Below are positions 35,165 through 43,849 of a stretch of DNA of 45,487 nt, one piece after another (the stretch's first letter is position 1; each line of letters starts with the position of its first letter). Source of the stretch: Clostridiaceae bacterium. Its GTDB lineage: Bacteria > Bacillota > Clostridia > DSM-8532. Location of the stretch: contig DULR01000094.1 in NCBI GenBank assembly GCA_012840245.1, forward strand, positions 1-45,487, read 5' to 3'. The position numbers and the translations under genes were made by a program. The notes beneath the pieces were generated by a model. That model was given only the letters and a program-made list of their open reading frames with translations, had not been told where the DNA came from and did not search any database.

Positions 35165-35292
35165 ACATACCCGGCCCTCGATCGTTTTTTCATCATTATA
35201 CCATAGAGAAAGAGTTGCGGACGCCGGGCAGCCCAGCATAAATCATATCTTAATATAAATTTAATTTTAATGAAAATTTTGGGTCAGGATCC

Positions 35293-35970
35293 TTATGTAT
35301 TTTTTATAAGGCCTGTTATTTTATCGTTCCTTAGTATGTCTGTCAGCTGGCGGGCATCGCTGATGCTTTCGGATATGATTATGCCGCCTGCGGCAATGTC
35401 GCATGGCTGGTGGAAATCAGAACCCGACAGCATAAGAAGACGGTTTTCGAGTGCATACTCGTAGGCCTTGTCGTTATTGGAATTGTGCCGCGGATTTCCA
35501 TTGAATACTTCGACCCCGTCGATCAGTTCCGGAGGTGCGGGGATCATGAAAGGCCTGAATGGATGCGCCTGGAATATCAGGATATTTTCCTTATCGGCCA
35601 GGGACCTGAAATCTTTCAGACCCAGTCTGTAGAGTTCCCTGTTTTTCTTGAGAAAATCCTCGTTGATGCCATAGACAAGGTAATCATTCTCATTTTCCTG
35701 AAATCTGATCTCCATGCCCAGTATAACCTTCAGACCAAGATTTCTTCCTGCTTCAAGGGCATTTTTATAACCCCGGAGATAGCAGTCTATCTTTCTCTCC
35801 CAACTCAGGTCTCCCAATTCATAAAAATAATAATCATAGTAGTGATCAGTTATTACGATGCCTTCATACCCGGCATTTTTATACATCTCCACCGTTTCCT
35901 CGGCTGAAACTTTTCCGCAGCGGCTGACCTCTTTCGTGTGAACATGTGTGTCATATTTATATACTGTCAT
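35293..35970 (-). CDS. PHP domain metal-dependent phosphoesterase
   Basis: This 225-residue protein has the PHP fold used by histidinol phosphatase, polymerase PHP domains and nucleotide 3',5'-phosphatases. Metal ligands visible are H9-V-H11, the ITDHYYDYYF segment (D42, H43), AHPFRP and a C-terminal SGSDFHQP. ATG 35970 follows a GGAGG site 11 bases away. The substrate cannot be assigned. It is transcribed toward the exoprotein gene but separated from it by 128 bases. Confidence 0.85.
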   Translation of the reverse strand: MTVYKYDTHVHTKEVSRCGKVSAEETVEMYKNAGYEGIVITDHYYDYYFYELGDLSWERKIDCYLRGYKNALEAGRNLGLKVILGMEIRFQENENDYLVYGINEDFLKKNRELYRLGLKDFRSLADKENILIFQAHPFRPFMIPAPPELIDGVEVFNGNPRHNSNNDKAYEYALENRLLMLSGSDFHQPCDIAAGGIIISESISDARQLTDILRNDKITGLIKNT

Positions 35971-36040
35971 ATGGCTGATAACCTCCGGGTTTTCAACTGC
36001 TGTATTCTATCTGCCTTGCTTATGCCAATAAACAAACATT

Positions 36041-36091
36041 GTCATTCTGAAGAAGCAGCTTATTTATCGGCTCCTTTTCATTCAGAATGAC
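36041..36091. repeat. ATTCTGA-type inverted repeat, short copy
   Basis: The unit begins GTCATTCTGAAGAAGC and ends TTCATTCAGAATGAC, 51 bases, and is related to the repeats at 21021 and 28295. It lies between the citrate synthase stop and the PHP gene, and its hairpin might help end the citrate synthase transcript. Confidence 0.7.
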
Positions 36092-36128
36092 AACTGTTTA
36101 TATCAGTGATTCAAACTACATGGCCAGT

Positions 36129-37499
36129 TTATACTCTGTCCGACATTTTAACATATTCACAGCGTTTTTTGATGTTTTTATATGCCGGACGAATGATTTT
36201 CCCTCCGTTAAGATGCTCTTCTATGATATGGGCGCACCAGCCTACGATCCTGGCCACAGCAAATATTGGTGTGTTCATTTCAACAGGGATGCCAAGCATA
36301 TCATAAACAAAACCTGAATAAAAATCAATATTGGCGCACATGGGTTTGTCGATGCCCTTGATTTCCCTGAAAACCTCAGGAGCCAGTTTTTCGACCTTTT
36401 TATGGAGCTCGAACTCATCGGTCCTTCCAACCTGTTTTGCCAGCTTTTCAGCCTGCTCTTTCAAAAGAACGCATCTGGGATCCGAAAGGGTATACACCGC
36501 ATGGCCTATTCCGTAAATCAGACCGGTACGGTCAAATGCCTGCTTTTTGATGATCCTCGTCAGATAATCTCTTATCTGCTCATCGCTTCCCCAGTCCTTT
36601 ACCTCATTTTTAAGCTCATCCATCATCTCGATCACTTTATGGTTCGCACCGCCGTGCTTTGGCCCTTTCAGGCTTCCTACGGCAGCAGCGATGGACGAAT
36701 AGATATCGGTTCCGGAGGATGATACGACATGGGTCGCAAAGGTCGAGTTGTTACCGCCACCATGCTCTGCATGAAGGACGAGCGCAAGATCCAGGACCTT
36801 TGCTTCCAGATCGGTATATTCACCTGAAGGTCTCAAAAGCTTCAGGATATTCTCAGAAGAAGACAGCTCAGGATCAGGATTGTGGATATAAAGGCTCTTC
36901 CCGTCAAGATAATGTGCCTTGGCCTGATATCCGTACACCGCCATTGCAGGGAATTTTGCGATCAAATCGATACTCTGCCTGAGAAGATTTCTGACATCTG
37001 TGCTGTCGGGATTCTCATCATAGGAATACATGGTGAGGACAAGTCTCGCGATTTTGTTCATTATGTTAGAACTCGGTGCATTGAGTATATTGGCTCGGAC
37101 AAAATCCTCATGTATTTTCCTTCTGCTCCCCAGCACGCAGGTGAACTTATCAAGTTCGCTTTTCGTCGGCAGATCCCCGAATAAAAGAAGGTAGGCACAT
37201 TCCTCGAACCCGAAGCGGTTATCGGATATGAAGCCATTGACAAGATCGTACACATCGATGCCTCTGTATACCAAACGGCCCTCGACAGGAACTTTTTCTC
37301 CTTCATCGTATATGTAGGCGTGAACATCGCCGATCTCGGTAAGACCGACCAATACTCCCGATCCGTCTTCATTCCTGAGACCCCGCTTTACATTGTACTT
37401 GTCATAAACGCCCGGCATGAATCTGTTTTTCGTTTCAACTATCTCACTGGCCAGGCTGTAATAAGCATCGATCTCACACTTTGACATTTCCCTATACAA
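36129..37499 (-). CDS. Citrate synthase
   Basis: This 456-residue enzyme condenses oxaloacetate and acetyl-CoA to citrate. The active-site regions are visible as HAEHGGGNNSTFATHVV, SLKGPKHGGANHKV and GIGHAVYTLSDPR, with an Asp in CANIDFYSGFVYD. The start TTG 37499 has GGGAGG 8 bases upstream. The ATG four codons later is too far from it. A promoter, a palindrome over the -10 box and a short leader ORF lie upstream. With aconitase and isocitrate dehydrogenase on the same strand nearby, it completes the oxidative branch to 2-oxoglutarate. Confidence 0.97.
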   Translation of the reverse strand: MYREMSKCEIDAYYSLASEIVETKNRFMPGVYDKYNVKRGLRNEDGSGVLVGLTEIGDVHAYIYDEGEKVPVEGRLVYRGIDVYDLVNGFISDNRFGFEECAYLLLFGDLPTKSELDKFTCVLGSRRKIHEDFVRANILNAPSSNIMNKIARLVLTMYSYDENPDSTDVRNLLRQSIDLIAKFPAMAVYGYQAKAHYLDGKSLYIHNPDPELSSSENILKLLRPSGEYTDLEAKVLDLALVLHAEHGGGNNSTFATHVVSSSGTDIYSSIAAAVGSLKGPKHGGANHKVIEMMDELKNEVKDWGSDEQIRDYLTRIIKKQAFDRTGLIYGIGHAVYTLSDPRCVLLKEQAEKLAKQVGRTDEFELHKKVEKLAPEVFREIKGIDKPMCANIDFYSGFVYDMLGIPVEMNTPIFAVARIVGWCAHIIEEHLNGGKIIRPAYKNIKKRCEYVKMSDRV

Positions 37500-37614
37500 T
37501 GCAATGACCTCCCTTGGCTCTTCTCAACCTCTTCAATCCTGTCGGCGCATATACGCCCAATATTTCAACCTGCCTGATATCAGCAATGTATTTGGCTAAA
37601 CAAACAATTTTCAT
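37492..37614 (-). CDS. Possible 40-codon leader ORF before citrate synthase
   Basis: An ATG at 37614 opens 40 codons (MKIVCLAKYIADIRQVEI...) that end in a TAG overlapping the citrate synthase start by 8 bases. The frame begins about 20 bases after the predicted transcription start. No good ribosome binding site is seen before the ATG. The first 17 residues resemble the N-terminus of electron transfer flavoprotein beta subunits (MKIVVCVKQVPDT type), so it may be a gene remnant. Alternatively it is a coupled leader peptide, or not translated at all. Confidence 0.3.
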   Translation of the reverse strand: MKIVCLAKYIADIRQVEILGVYAPTGLKRLRRAKGGHCIV

Positions 37615-37635
37615 GGGTCTGGTTTGATTTTTACT

Positions 37636-37664
37636 ATTGTATACAATTATACGATACGAGTCAA
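37636..37664 (-). promoter_or_regulatory. Citrate synthase promoter with palindromic operator over the -10 box
   Basis: On the minus strand TTGACT (37664-37659) and TACAAT (37641-37636) are 17 bases apart. The -10 lies within the perfect 12-base palindrome ATTGTATACAAT (37636-37647). The TTGTATACAA core resembles GntR-family operators, so a repressor probably binds here. The regulator is not encoded nearby. Confidence 0.75.
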
Positions 37665-37721
37665 TATTTTTTGCAACTTCTGTTTTGCAATATTTCATTT
37701 TTGTATAAATATAAAAAATAA

Positions 37722-37748
37722 CTCCTGTTTTTCACAGAAGTTTTTATA
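37722..37748. terminator. Bidirectional terminator-like hairpin upstream of citrate synthase
   Basis: AACTCCTGT pairs with ACAGAAGTT (one wobble) around a 5-base loop. There are T runs on both sides, so it could work on either strand. Positions 37750-37880 contain a further 10-bp hairpin (CTTTCATAAA at 37849-37858 and TTTATGAAAG at 37869-37878) but no gene. Confidence 0.55.
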
Positions 37749-37881
37749 TTTCTTATATTCCTTTAACGGAGCATGTTGCACCATGGACTCCTATCCATTT
37801 GTAACAGATTGGTGATAGCAGTGATTTAGAAATTTTAGAAGATGTATTCTTTCATAAAACGTGTAATCTTTATGAAAGCAT

Positions 37882-37907
37882 AAAAAAAGAGCGCTTATTC
37901 GCGCTCT
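37882..37907 (-). terminator. Terminator of the aconitase operon
   Basis: AGAGCGC and GCGCTCT form a 7-bp stem with a 6-base loop. On the minus strand it is followed by a run of seven T, 15 bases after the stop of the secreted transglutaminase gene. Confidence 0.85.
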
Positions 37908-37921
37908 GATTTTGATTATGA

Positions 37922-38755
37922 TCAATACTCTTTTGATGCATGATATTTCTTGCTGTCCTTTTCCATCGTAAACTTTTTGTTCTTCTTCTTTAAACCTGAA
38001 TCATATGTAGTGTCGATAACCATCCATCTGTCTTCTTCGGCCAGATAGACCTCATTCCATGCATGGTAGCCATTGACCAGATCGGTATATCCTTTTATGA
38101 GCTTGGCGGGAATGTTCTGGCTTCTCAGCATCGCTGCGAAAACAGCCGCATAATCATAGCAGATCCCGCTCTTTTCTTCGTAAACCTTCTCTATATCAGG
38201 CACATAAGTCAAATCAATTTTATTTATCTTGTCATAGTCATAGCTGAAAGTATCCACAACAAAGTTGTATATTGCCGTTATCTTTTGCTTGTCGGTCTTA
38301 AGCCCTTTTGTCAGTTCGGCAGCTTTTCTGATGATCTTCATCTCAGGATCCCATTTTACAGTCTGGACTGAAGCCCTGAATACATCCAGAGGATTCTTTA
38401 TTTCAGCTTTGATATTCCTGGCTTTTACCTGGCGGTAACGGTTTCCTGTTATGTTTTCAAAGACCAAGACCTTATAATTGCCATTGCCCAGCTGAAGAGG
38501 AAAGTACTCGAAATTTTCCCTTCCGAACAGATCATAATCATATTTCAGATCAGAATTCTGAACTCTCGTTTTGACCCGTTTTTCCTCGGACGGAATATAA
38601 CGGGCTCCCACCGAACCCTGATCGACTTTTGTCGTGTCGAAATTCTCGTCGGTCTGATGATCCCCGGTTTTGGTCTGATCGGCCTTTACATATGATCCTG
38701 CGCTGAATATGAGCGCTGTTATCAAAAACAATGCTATAATCTTTGTAATTTTCAT
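37922..38755 (-). CDS. Secreted transglutaminase-like protein
   Basis: This 277-residue protein has a signal peptide (about 1-25, ending near YVKA) and a C-terminal transglutaminase-like domain. The cysteine lies in SGICYDYAAVFAAMLRS, the histidine in GYHAWNEVYL and the aspartate in WMVIDTTYDSG, so the triad is complete. It is the last gene of the acn-icd-HAD operon (39 bases after the HAD gene) and ends in a good terminator. Why a secreted protease-like protein is with TCA enzymes is unclear; it may be simple read-through. It is smaller than, and not fused like, the SLH protein at 33503. Confidence 0.88.
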   Translation of the reverse strand: MKITKIIALFLITALIFSAGSYVKADQTKTGDHQTDENFDTTKVDQGSVGARYIPSEEKRVKTRVQNSDLKYDYDLFGRENFEYFPLQLGNGNYKVLVFENITGNRYRQVKARNIKAEIKNPLDVFRASVQTVKWDPEMKIIRKAAELTKGLKTDKQKITAIYNFVVDTFSYDYDKINKIDLTYVPDIEKVYEEKSGICYDYAAVFAAMLRSQNIPAKLIKGYTDLVNGYHAWNEVYLAEEDRWMVIDTTYDSGLKKKNKKFTMEKDSKKYHASKEY

Positions 38756-38794
38756 AATATCACATCCAAATAACCTGCATGTCCTTGATTTTAA

Positions 38795-39628
38795 TTACCA
38801 ACATTTCTTCAGTTTTAAACCATGATGCAAATGTGAATCAAGGATATCCAAAACCTGGGGCATGCATGGAATATTGTGGTGATCTATTATGTAATCCGCA
38901 ACAGACTTCACCTTTGGTGTCGCATTTGAGACGGCGATACCCAGATCGGCCTGTTTCAGCATTTCATAATCGTTATCATTATCCCCGACGGCAACAAGCA
39001 GTTTCCACCTGTCTTTGTACAAATCCCTAAGCTTCTTAAGCGCGGCTCCTTTGGAAACACCCCTTGCCATGATATCAAGCAGCTCACTCTCAGAAAACAT
39101 GATATTTATATCTTTTCTTCCCAGCCTGTCCAGATCTGCCTTGATCAGTTCCAGAACCTCATGTTTGTCGGCAAACAATACCTTAAGCCAGTCCCCGGGA
39201 AGATCCTGCCATGAGCACTCGATCCCCTCAAGGCCTTCCCGCTCAAGCTGTATTCTGATTATATCATTCATGTTTACTACATAAGCCTTTCCCCGCACAT
39301 TCACTTCAACGCATGCAGTGGGATAGCGGGCGGCAATGTCCCGGAGCATGGGGACCAGCCCTTCAGGCATCAATGTGCTGAAAAGCACTTCCTTAGCCTT
39401 AACATCGAATACCAGTGCCCCATTGAAGAAAATGGAGGGACTGTTAATGGTAAGCTGCGGAAAATTTATAAGCGTCGTCCTTTCCATTCTTCCTGTAGCA
39501 ACGGCAAAACTCCCGCCCTGTGATACAAAACGGGAGATGGCATCCAGATTCTCCTTTGAGAGCTTGCGCCTGTCGTCAAGCAATGTTCCATCAAGATCGC
39601 TGTAGATAACAATTCCGTCGTATTTCAT
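38795..39628 (-). CDS. HAD superfamily phosphatase, Cof/YidA type
   Basis: The 277-residue protein has motif I DLDGTLLD (nucleophile Asp11, acid Asp13) and motif IV in VAVGDNDNDYEML, with the large C2 cap of the Cof subfamily. Such enzymes dephosphorylate sugar phosphates or flavin-type metabolites; the substrate is not predictable. It starts 11 bases after the isocitrate dehydrogenase stop with a GGGTG site, so it is co-transcribed with the TCA genes. Confidence 0.92.
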   Translation of the reverse strand: MKYDGIVIYSDLDGTLLDDRRKLSKENLDAISRFVSQGGSFAVATGRMERTTLINFPQLTINSPSIFFNGALVFDVKAKEVLFSTLMPEGLVPMLRDIAARYPTACVEVNVRGKAYVVNMNDIIRIQLEREGLEGIECSWQDLPGDWLKVLFADKHEVLELIKADLDRLGRKDINIMFSESELLDIMARGVSKGAALKKLRDLYKDRWKLLVAVGDNDNDYEMLKQADLGIAVSNATPKVKSVADYIIDHHNIPCMPQVLDILDSHLHHGLKLKKCW

Positions 39629-39639
39629 TCAGGCACCCT

Positions 39640-40851
39640 TTATTGCATCATTTCGTCCAGACGCTTCCGTATTTCAAGCAGGAAGTCCCTGGTATTGACA
39701 GCTTTCTTGTTCTCGAGTACTGAAAGCGCGATAAGATCCCTTGTCATGATTCCTGACTCAATGGTATCAAGGCACGCTTTTTCCAGCTTGCCGGCAAAGG
39801 AAACCAGATCGGGAAGCTCATCGAGCTCTCCTCTTTTTCTCAGTGCTCCAGTCCACGCAAAAATAGTAGCCACTGAGTTCGTCGAGGTCTCCTTACCCTC
39901 AAGATGGCTGTAATAATGTCGCTGAACGGTTCCATGAGCGGCTTCATACTCATAGTATCCTTCGGGAGAGACCAGGACCGAGGTCATCATGGCAAGGCTT
40001 CCGAAAGCAGAAGCTATCATATCCGACATAACATCACCGTCGTAATTCTTGCAGGCCCAGATAAAGCCTCCTTCGGAGCGTACCACTCTTGCGACAGCGT
40101 CGTCTATGAGTGTGTAGAAATATTCGATACCAGCCTCCCTGAACTTCCGGGAATATTCGGCCTCGTAGATTTCATTGAATATATCCTTGAACCTGTGGTC
40201 ATAGATTTTGGATATGGTATCCTTTGTTGCAAACCATAAATCCTGTTTCTTGTCCAGCGCATAGGTGAAGCATGCACGTGCAAAACTCCGTATGGATTTG
40301 TCTGTGTTGTGCATGCCCATAATTATGCCGTCATCAGTGAACTCATGGATGGTCTGGCGGGTTTCTTTGCCATCCTTGTCAGTGAAGACTATTTCTGCCT
40401 TACCCGCACCTTCTGTTTTCATTTCTGTATTTTTATATACATCACCATAGGCATGACGGGCAATGGATATGGGTTTTTTCCATGTCCGTACGAACGGGAT
40501 AATTCCTTTGACTAAAATTGGTTCCCTGAAAACAGTTCCATCCAGTATTGCCCTGATGGTGCCGTTAGGGCTTTTCCACATCTCCTTAAGATCATATTCG
40601 ATGACTCGTGCGGCATTAGGGGTTATGGTGGCGCACTTTACAGCTACGCCATATTTTTTTGTAGCCTCGGCAGAATCTATGGTAACCTGATCATCAGTCA
40701 GATCCCTGTTTTTTAGGCCCAAATCATAATATTCTGTGTTCAGCTCTATATATGGCTCAAGAAGGATCTCTTTTATCCATGTCCATATGACCCTTGTCAT
40801 CTCGTCTCCATCCATCTCGACCAATGGAGTTTTCATCAAAATTTTAGCCAT
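39640..40851 (-). CDS. icd: Isocitrate dehydrogenase, NADP-type (type II, eukaryote-like)
   Basis: This 403-residue enzyme oxidatively decarboxylates isocitrate to 2-oxoglutarate. The N-terminus ([15 protein letters not shown]) and the segments [22 protein letters not shown] and [11 protein letters not shown] identify the homodimeric type II group related to eukaryotic NADP enzymes, not the common E. coli type. The start ATG 40851 has an AGGAGG site 6 bases away and is 14 bases after the aconitase stop. Cofactor preference is taken from the family and not proven. Confidence 0.95.
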   Translation of the reverse strand: MAKILMKTPLVEMDGDEMTRVIWTWIKEILLEPYIELNTEYYDLGLKNRDLTDDQVTIDSAEATKKYGVAVKCATITPNAARVIEYDLKEMWKSPNGTIRAILDGTVFREPILVKGIIPFVRTWKKPISIARHAYGDVYKNTEMKTEGAGKAEIVFTDKDGKETRQTIHEFTDDGIIMGMHNTDKSIRSFARACFTYALDKKQDLWFATKDTISKIYDHRFKDIFNEIYEAEYSRKFREAGIEYFYTLIDDAVARVVRSEGGFIWACKNYDGDVMSDMIASAFGSLAMMTSVLVSPEGYYEYEAAHGTVQRHYYSHLEGKETSTNSVATIFAWTGALRKRGELDELPDLVSFAGKLEKACLDTIESGIMTRDLIALSVLENKKAVNTRDFLLEIRKRLDEMMQ

Positions 40852-40865
40852 CAGCTACCTCCTGT

Positions 40866-42791
40866 TCAATTGTTGAATTTTTTCTTTATCCATGGCAGTT
40901 TCCCACCGGCTTTGAGGATTTCGGCATCCATGTCGGACAAAGTATGCTCAAGCTCGATATCTATGCCTTTTGTCCTGTTCCTCAGGATACATCTGCCCTT
41001 AAGGTCGCCTATTTCAAGTGCCAGATCATCGCCGTCATCGATACTGTCATAATCGGCAGGATTCTTGAAGGTCAGGGGCACGATCCCGAAGTTTATAAGG
41101 TTTGCGAGATGTATCCTCGCAAAACTCTTTACTATGACCGCTTTTACTCCCAGATACTTGGGAGCGAGAGCCGCATGCTCACGGCTTGAGCCCTGGCCAT
41201 AGTTCTCACCGCCTATTATAAAACCTCCGCCGTATTCTTTGGCTTTCCGGTAAAACTCAGGATCAACGGTTTCGAATACATACCTGGATATTTCCGGGAT
41301 ATTGCTCCTGAAGGGCAGCACTTTAGCTCCTGCCGGCATTATGTGGTCGGTCGTGATATTGTCTCCGACCTTGATCAGCGCTTTTCCCGAAAGTGTGTCG
41401 GGCAGCGGATCGAATACGGGCAGCGGCTTGATATTAGGTCCTCTGAATATTTCGATCTTTATGGCCTCTTCAGCGGGAAGAGGCTTTACTATCATATTAT
41501 CGTTTATGATGAACCGGTCAGGCAACTCGATCTCAGGATATTCACCCAGATCTCTGGGGTCTGTCAGATATCCGGTCAGCGCAGTTGCAGCAGCGGTCTC
41601 CGGACTTGCCAGATAAACCATGGCATCCCTGGTCCCGCTCCTTCCTTCGAAATTGCGATTGAAGGTGCGTACCGATATGCTTCCTGAGGCAGGCGCGCAT
41701 CCCATGCCGATACAGGCGCCGCAGGCGTTTTCCATGATCCTGACTCCGGCTCTTACTATGTTCACATAGTCTCCGTCTTTTATAAGGTGCTCAACCACCT
41801 GTCTCGAGCCGGGGCTCATAAATACGTGGAGCGTGTCTGAAACGGTCTTGCCTTCCAGCGCTTTTGCCACGATCTTGAGGTCTCTCAGCGATGAATTGGT
41901 ACATGAGCCTATGGCTACCTGATCGACCTTTATCTTCCCTGCTTCCCTCACCTTTTTCACATTTCCGGGGCTGTGAGGCAGAGCGACCATAGGTTCTACC
42001 TCCGACAGGTCGATGGTGATGACTTCATCGTATACTGCATCACTGTCGGGCTCCAGTCTTCTGAAATCCTTTTCCCTGCCCTGAGCCTTCAGGAACTCAA
42101 GGGTTATATCGTCACTCGGGAAGATGCTGGTCGTACAACCCGTTTCGGTGCCCATATTGGCTATAGTTGCACGGTCAGGCACGCTCAGGGTTTTCACGCC
42201 TTCACCGAAATATTCAAATACCTTTCCTACATTGCCTTTTACATCTACAAGCCTGAGCACCTCCAAAATAACATCCTTTGCAGAAACCCAGGGATTCAGC
42301 TTCCCGGTCAGCTTTATTCCGACTATTCTCGGATATCTTATCCTGAAAGGAGCTCCGGCCATGGCGCACGCCACATCAAGCCCGCCGGCTCCCATGGCGA
42401 AGCAGCCTATCCCTCCTGCCGTGGGAGTATGGCTGTCAGATCCTATCAGAGTGTTCCCGGGTATCGCGAAGCGCTCAAGAAAAAGCTGGTGACAAATGCC
42501 GTTTCCGGGCTTTGAAAAATAAAGCCCGTATCTTTTTGCCATGGTTTCGAGGAATTTGTGGTCATCGGCATTTTTGAAATCAGTCTGAAGAGTGTTATGA
42601 TCCACAAAACTAACGCTGAATTGGGTTTTTACCCTGTCTATGCCTATGGCTTCAAACTGGAGGTAAGCCATCGTTCCGGTGGCATCCTGCGTCAGGGTAT
42701 TGTCGATTTTTAGTGCGACTTCGTTTCCGGCTATAGGTTCGCCTTCGATAATATGTTCCTTCAGTATTTTTTCCGTTATTGTTCCAGCCAT
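40866..42791 (-). CDS. acn: Aconitate hydratase
   Basis: Aconitase interconverts citrate and isocitrate with a [4Fe-4S] cluster. The cluster cysteines lie in AIGSCTNSS and in GACIGMGCAP. Other family segments are GSDSHTPTAGGIGCFAMGAGG and a swivel domain with ENYGQGSSREHAAL. The 641-residue length fits the shorter, mitochondrial-like bacterial form rather than the 890-residue AcnA. I choose ATG 42791 with GGAGG 5 bases upstream; the ATG at 42803 lies before that site. It is the first gene of the operon acn-icd-HAD-transglutaminase. Confidence 0.96.
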   Translation of the reverse strand: MAGTITEKILKEHIIEGEPIAGNEVALKIDNTLTQDATGTMAYLQFEAIGIDRVKTQFSVSFVDHNTLQTDFKNADDHKFLETMAKRYGLYFSKPGNGICHQLFLERFAIPGNTLIGSDSHTPTAGGIGCFAMGAGGLDVACAMAGAPFRIRYPRIVGIKLTGKLNPWVSAKDVILEVLRLVDVKGNVGKVFEYFGEGVKTLSVPDRATIANMGTETGCTTSIFPSDDITLEFLKAQGREKDFRRLEPDSDAVYDEVITIDLSEVEPMVALPHSPGNVKKVREAGKIKVDQVAIGSCTNSSLRDLKIVAKALEGKTVSDTLHVFMSPGSRQVVEHLIKDGDYVNIVRAGVRIMENACGACIGMGCAPASGSISVRTFNRNFEGRSGTRDAMVYLASPETAAATALTGYLTDPRDLGEYPEIELPDRFIINDNMIVKPLPAEEAIKIEIFRGPNIKPLPVFDPLPDTLSGKALIKVGDNITTDHIMPAGAKVLPFRSNIPEISRYVFETVDPEFYRKAKEYGGGFIIGGENYGQGSSREHAALAPKYLGVKAVIVKSFARIHLANLINFGIVPLTFKNPADYDSIDDGDDLALEIGDLKGRCILRNRTKGIDIELEHTLSDMDAEILKAGGKLPWIKKKFNN

Positions 42792-42869
42792 ATTAACCTC
42801 CATCAGGGATTCCTGTCGTCAATTTCAACAAAAAGCAAAAGATTATTTTGGTAATTTCATTTTGTTCAG

Positions 42870-42904
42870 ATTTTATCAAATATGCCCTGCATAAGCAATA
42901 TGCA
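42870..42904 (-). promoter_or_regulatory. Aconitase operon promoter with overlapping inverted repeat
   Basis: On the minus strand TTGCTT (42898-42893) and TAAAAT (42875-42870) are 17 bases apart. The inverted repeat TGCATA-N5-TATGCA (42888-42904) covers the -35 box and is a candidate operator. It differs from the palindrome at the citrate synthase promoter, so the two transcripts may answer to different regulators. Confidence 0.7.
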
Positions 42905-42991
42905 TAAGTCACAAAAGCTTTAAAAAGATATACATTTCATAATGGATTTATAGTATACTTTTTAACAAGTAAATATGAGGAGAATATTGCC

Positions 42992-43522
42992 ATGGACATT
43001 GAAGGCCGCGAAAAAGCTGAAAACAAGGTGCTGCTTCTATATTTCATGAATCGGGTTCGTATCCCGGTCAGCAACATGCAGCTTACCAGGATAATGCTCG
43101 AAAACCGGTTCATGAATTATTTCCTTCTCCAGCAGGGGATCCACGAAATGCAGAAGGATAATCTGATAATAACAGAGACCCGTGACAATATCGACTACTA
43201 TACACCTTCGCCTGAAGGGTTGAAAATGCTGGAAATGTTTATGGATCTGATCCCTCTCGGCATCAGGACAAGACTGGATGAAAACATTGATGCCATCCGT
43301 TCGGTCATACGTCTGGAAACCTCTGTCGTGGCAGAGTATACTCTTGAAAGTGAAGATGAGTACGAAGTCAAATGCAAGATCCTGGAAGACTTCAAGCCTC
43401 TCATAGATATTCGTCTTTCTGTGGGATCACGGGAGGATGCCCGCTCCATATGCAATAACTGGAAAGCTCACGCAAAGGAGATCTATCCTGAAGTGATCGC
43501 GGTCCTGTTAGGAAAATCATAA
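42992..43522 (+). CDS. DUF4364 family protein
   Basis: This 176-residue protein matches the DUF4364 family of clostridia. The N-terminal 90 residues look like a winged helix (LLLYFMNRVRIPVSNMQLTRIML, then MQKDNLIITE and the YYTPSPEG wing). The C-terminal half is an alpha/beta domain of unknown role. It could be a transcription factor. A GAGGAG site precedes ATG 42992. It is divergent from the aconitase operon, which makes it a conceivable regulator of that operon, though nothing in the sequence proves it. A -10 TATACT lies at 42954-42959. Confidence 0.88.
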   Translation: MDIEGREKAENKVLLLYFMNRVRIPVSNMQLTRIMLENRFMNYFLLQQGIHEMQKDNLIITETRDNIDYYTPSPEGLKMLEMFMDLIPLGIRTRLDENIDAIRSVIRLETSVVAEYTLESEDEYEVKCKILEDFKPLIDIRLSVGSREDARSICNNWKAHAKEIYPEVIAVLLGKS

Positions 43523-43724
43523 GAAGCACCTGAAAAACAGAAATGTTCCCATGGACTAAGCATGTTGAGACGGTAGTATTGATGTCAAGGGTGAAAGATT
43601 GAGAGAGCTGAAACCCCTTATATATCAATGCTTTTAGCACACATGGGTATGAAACCCACCAGGCGAAAAACATGAAAATATCGCTTCGCGGAAACAAGTC
43701 CAAAAAGGCACTTTTTGATAGTCA
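43523..43724. other. Non-coding, probably insertion-sequence remnant
   Basis: No supported gene lies between the DUF4364 stop and the direct repeats. The segment may belong to the insertion-sequence remnant that follows, but I recognise no transposase fragment in it. Confidence 0.35.
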
Positions 43725-43842
43725 AGTGGTCAGGTTAGATGTTGGTGCTCGGCGAGTGGTCGGGTTAGATGTCAGCGCTCGCGAGTGGTCGATTTAGATG
43801 TTTTTTCGGAGTTTTTTGAGGTTGTGTGGTCAGGTTGGATGT
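43725..43842 (+). mobile_element. Four direct repeats resembling an IS21-type transposon end
   Basis: An 18-base unit, AGTGGTCAGGTTAGATGT with small changes, occurs at 43725, 43755, 43784 and 43825. Repeats one and two continue with related GGTGCTCGGCG and CAGCGCTCGCG stretches. Multiple GTGGTCA-type repeats at the ends are a known feature of IS21-family elements. No istA or istB gene is present, so this would be a solo end left after deletion. It touches the broken start of the ABC ATPase gene. Confidence 0.6.
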
Positions 43843-43849
43843 TTGACAA

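Noticed and set aside
37492-37698. Full 68-codon version of the citrate synthase leader ORF
   Set aside because: Its start at 37698 lies upstream of the predicted promoter, so that start could not be on the transcript. Only the shorter 40-codon frame is considered.
43725-43842. CRISPR array
   Set aside because: There are only four imperfect repeats with irregular 11-23 base gaps and no cas genes. A transposon end explains them better.
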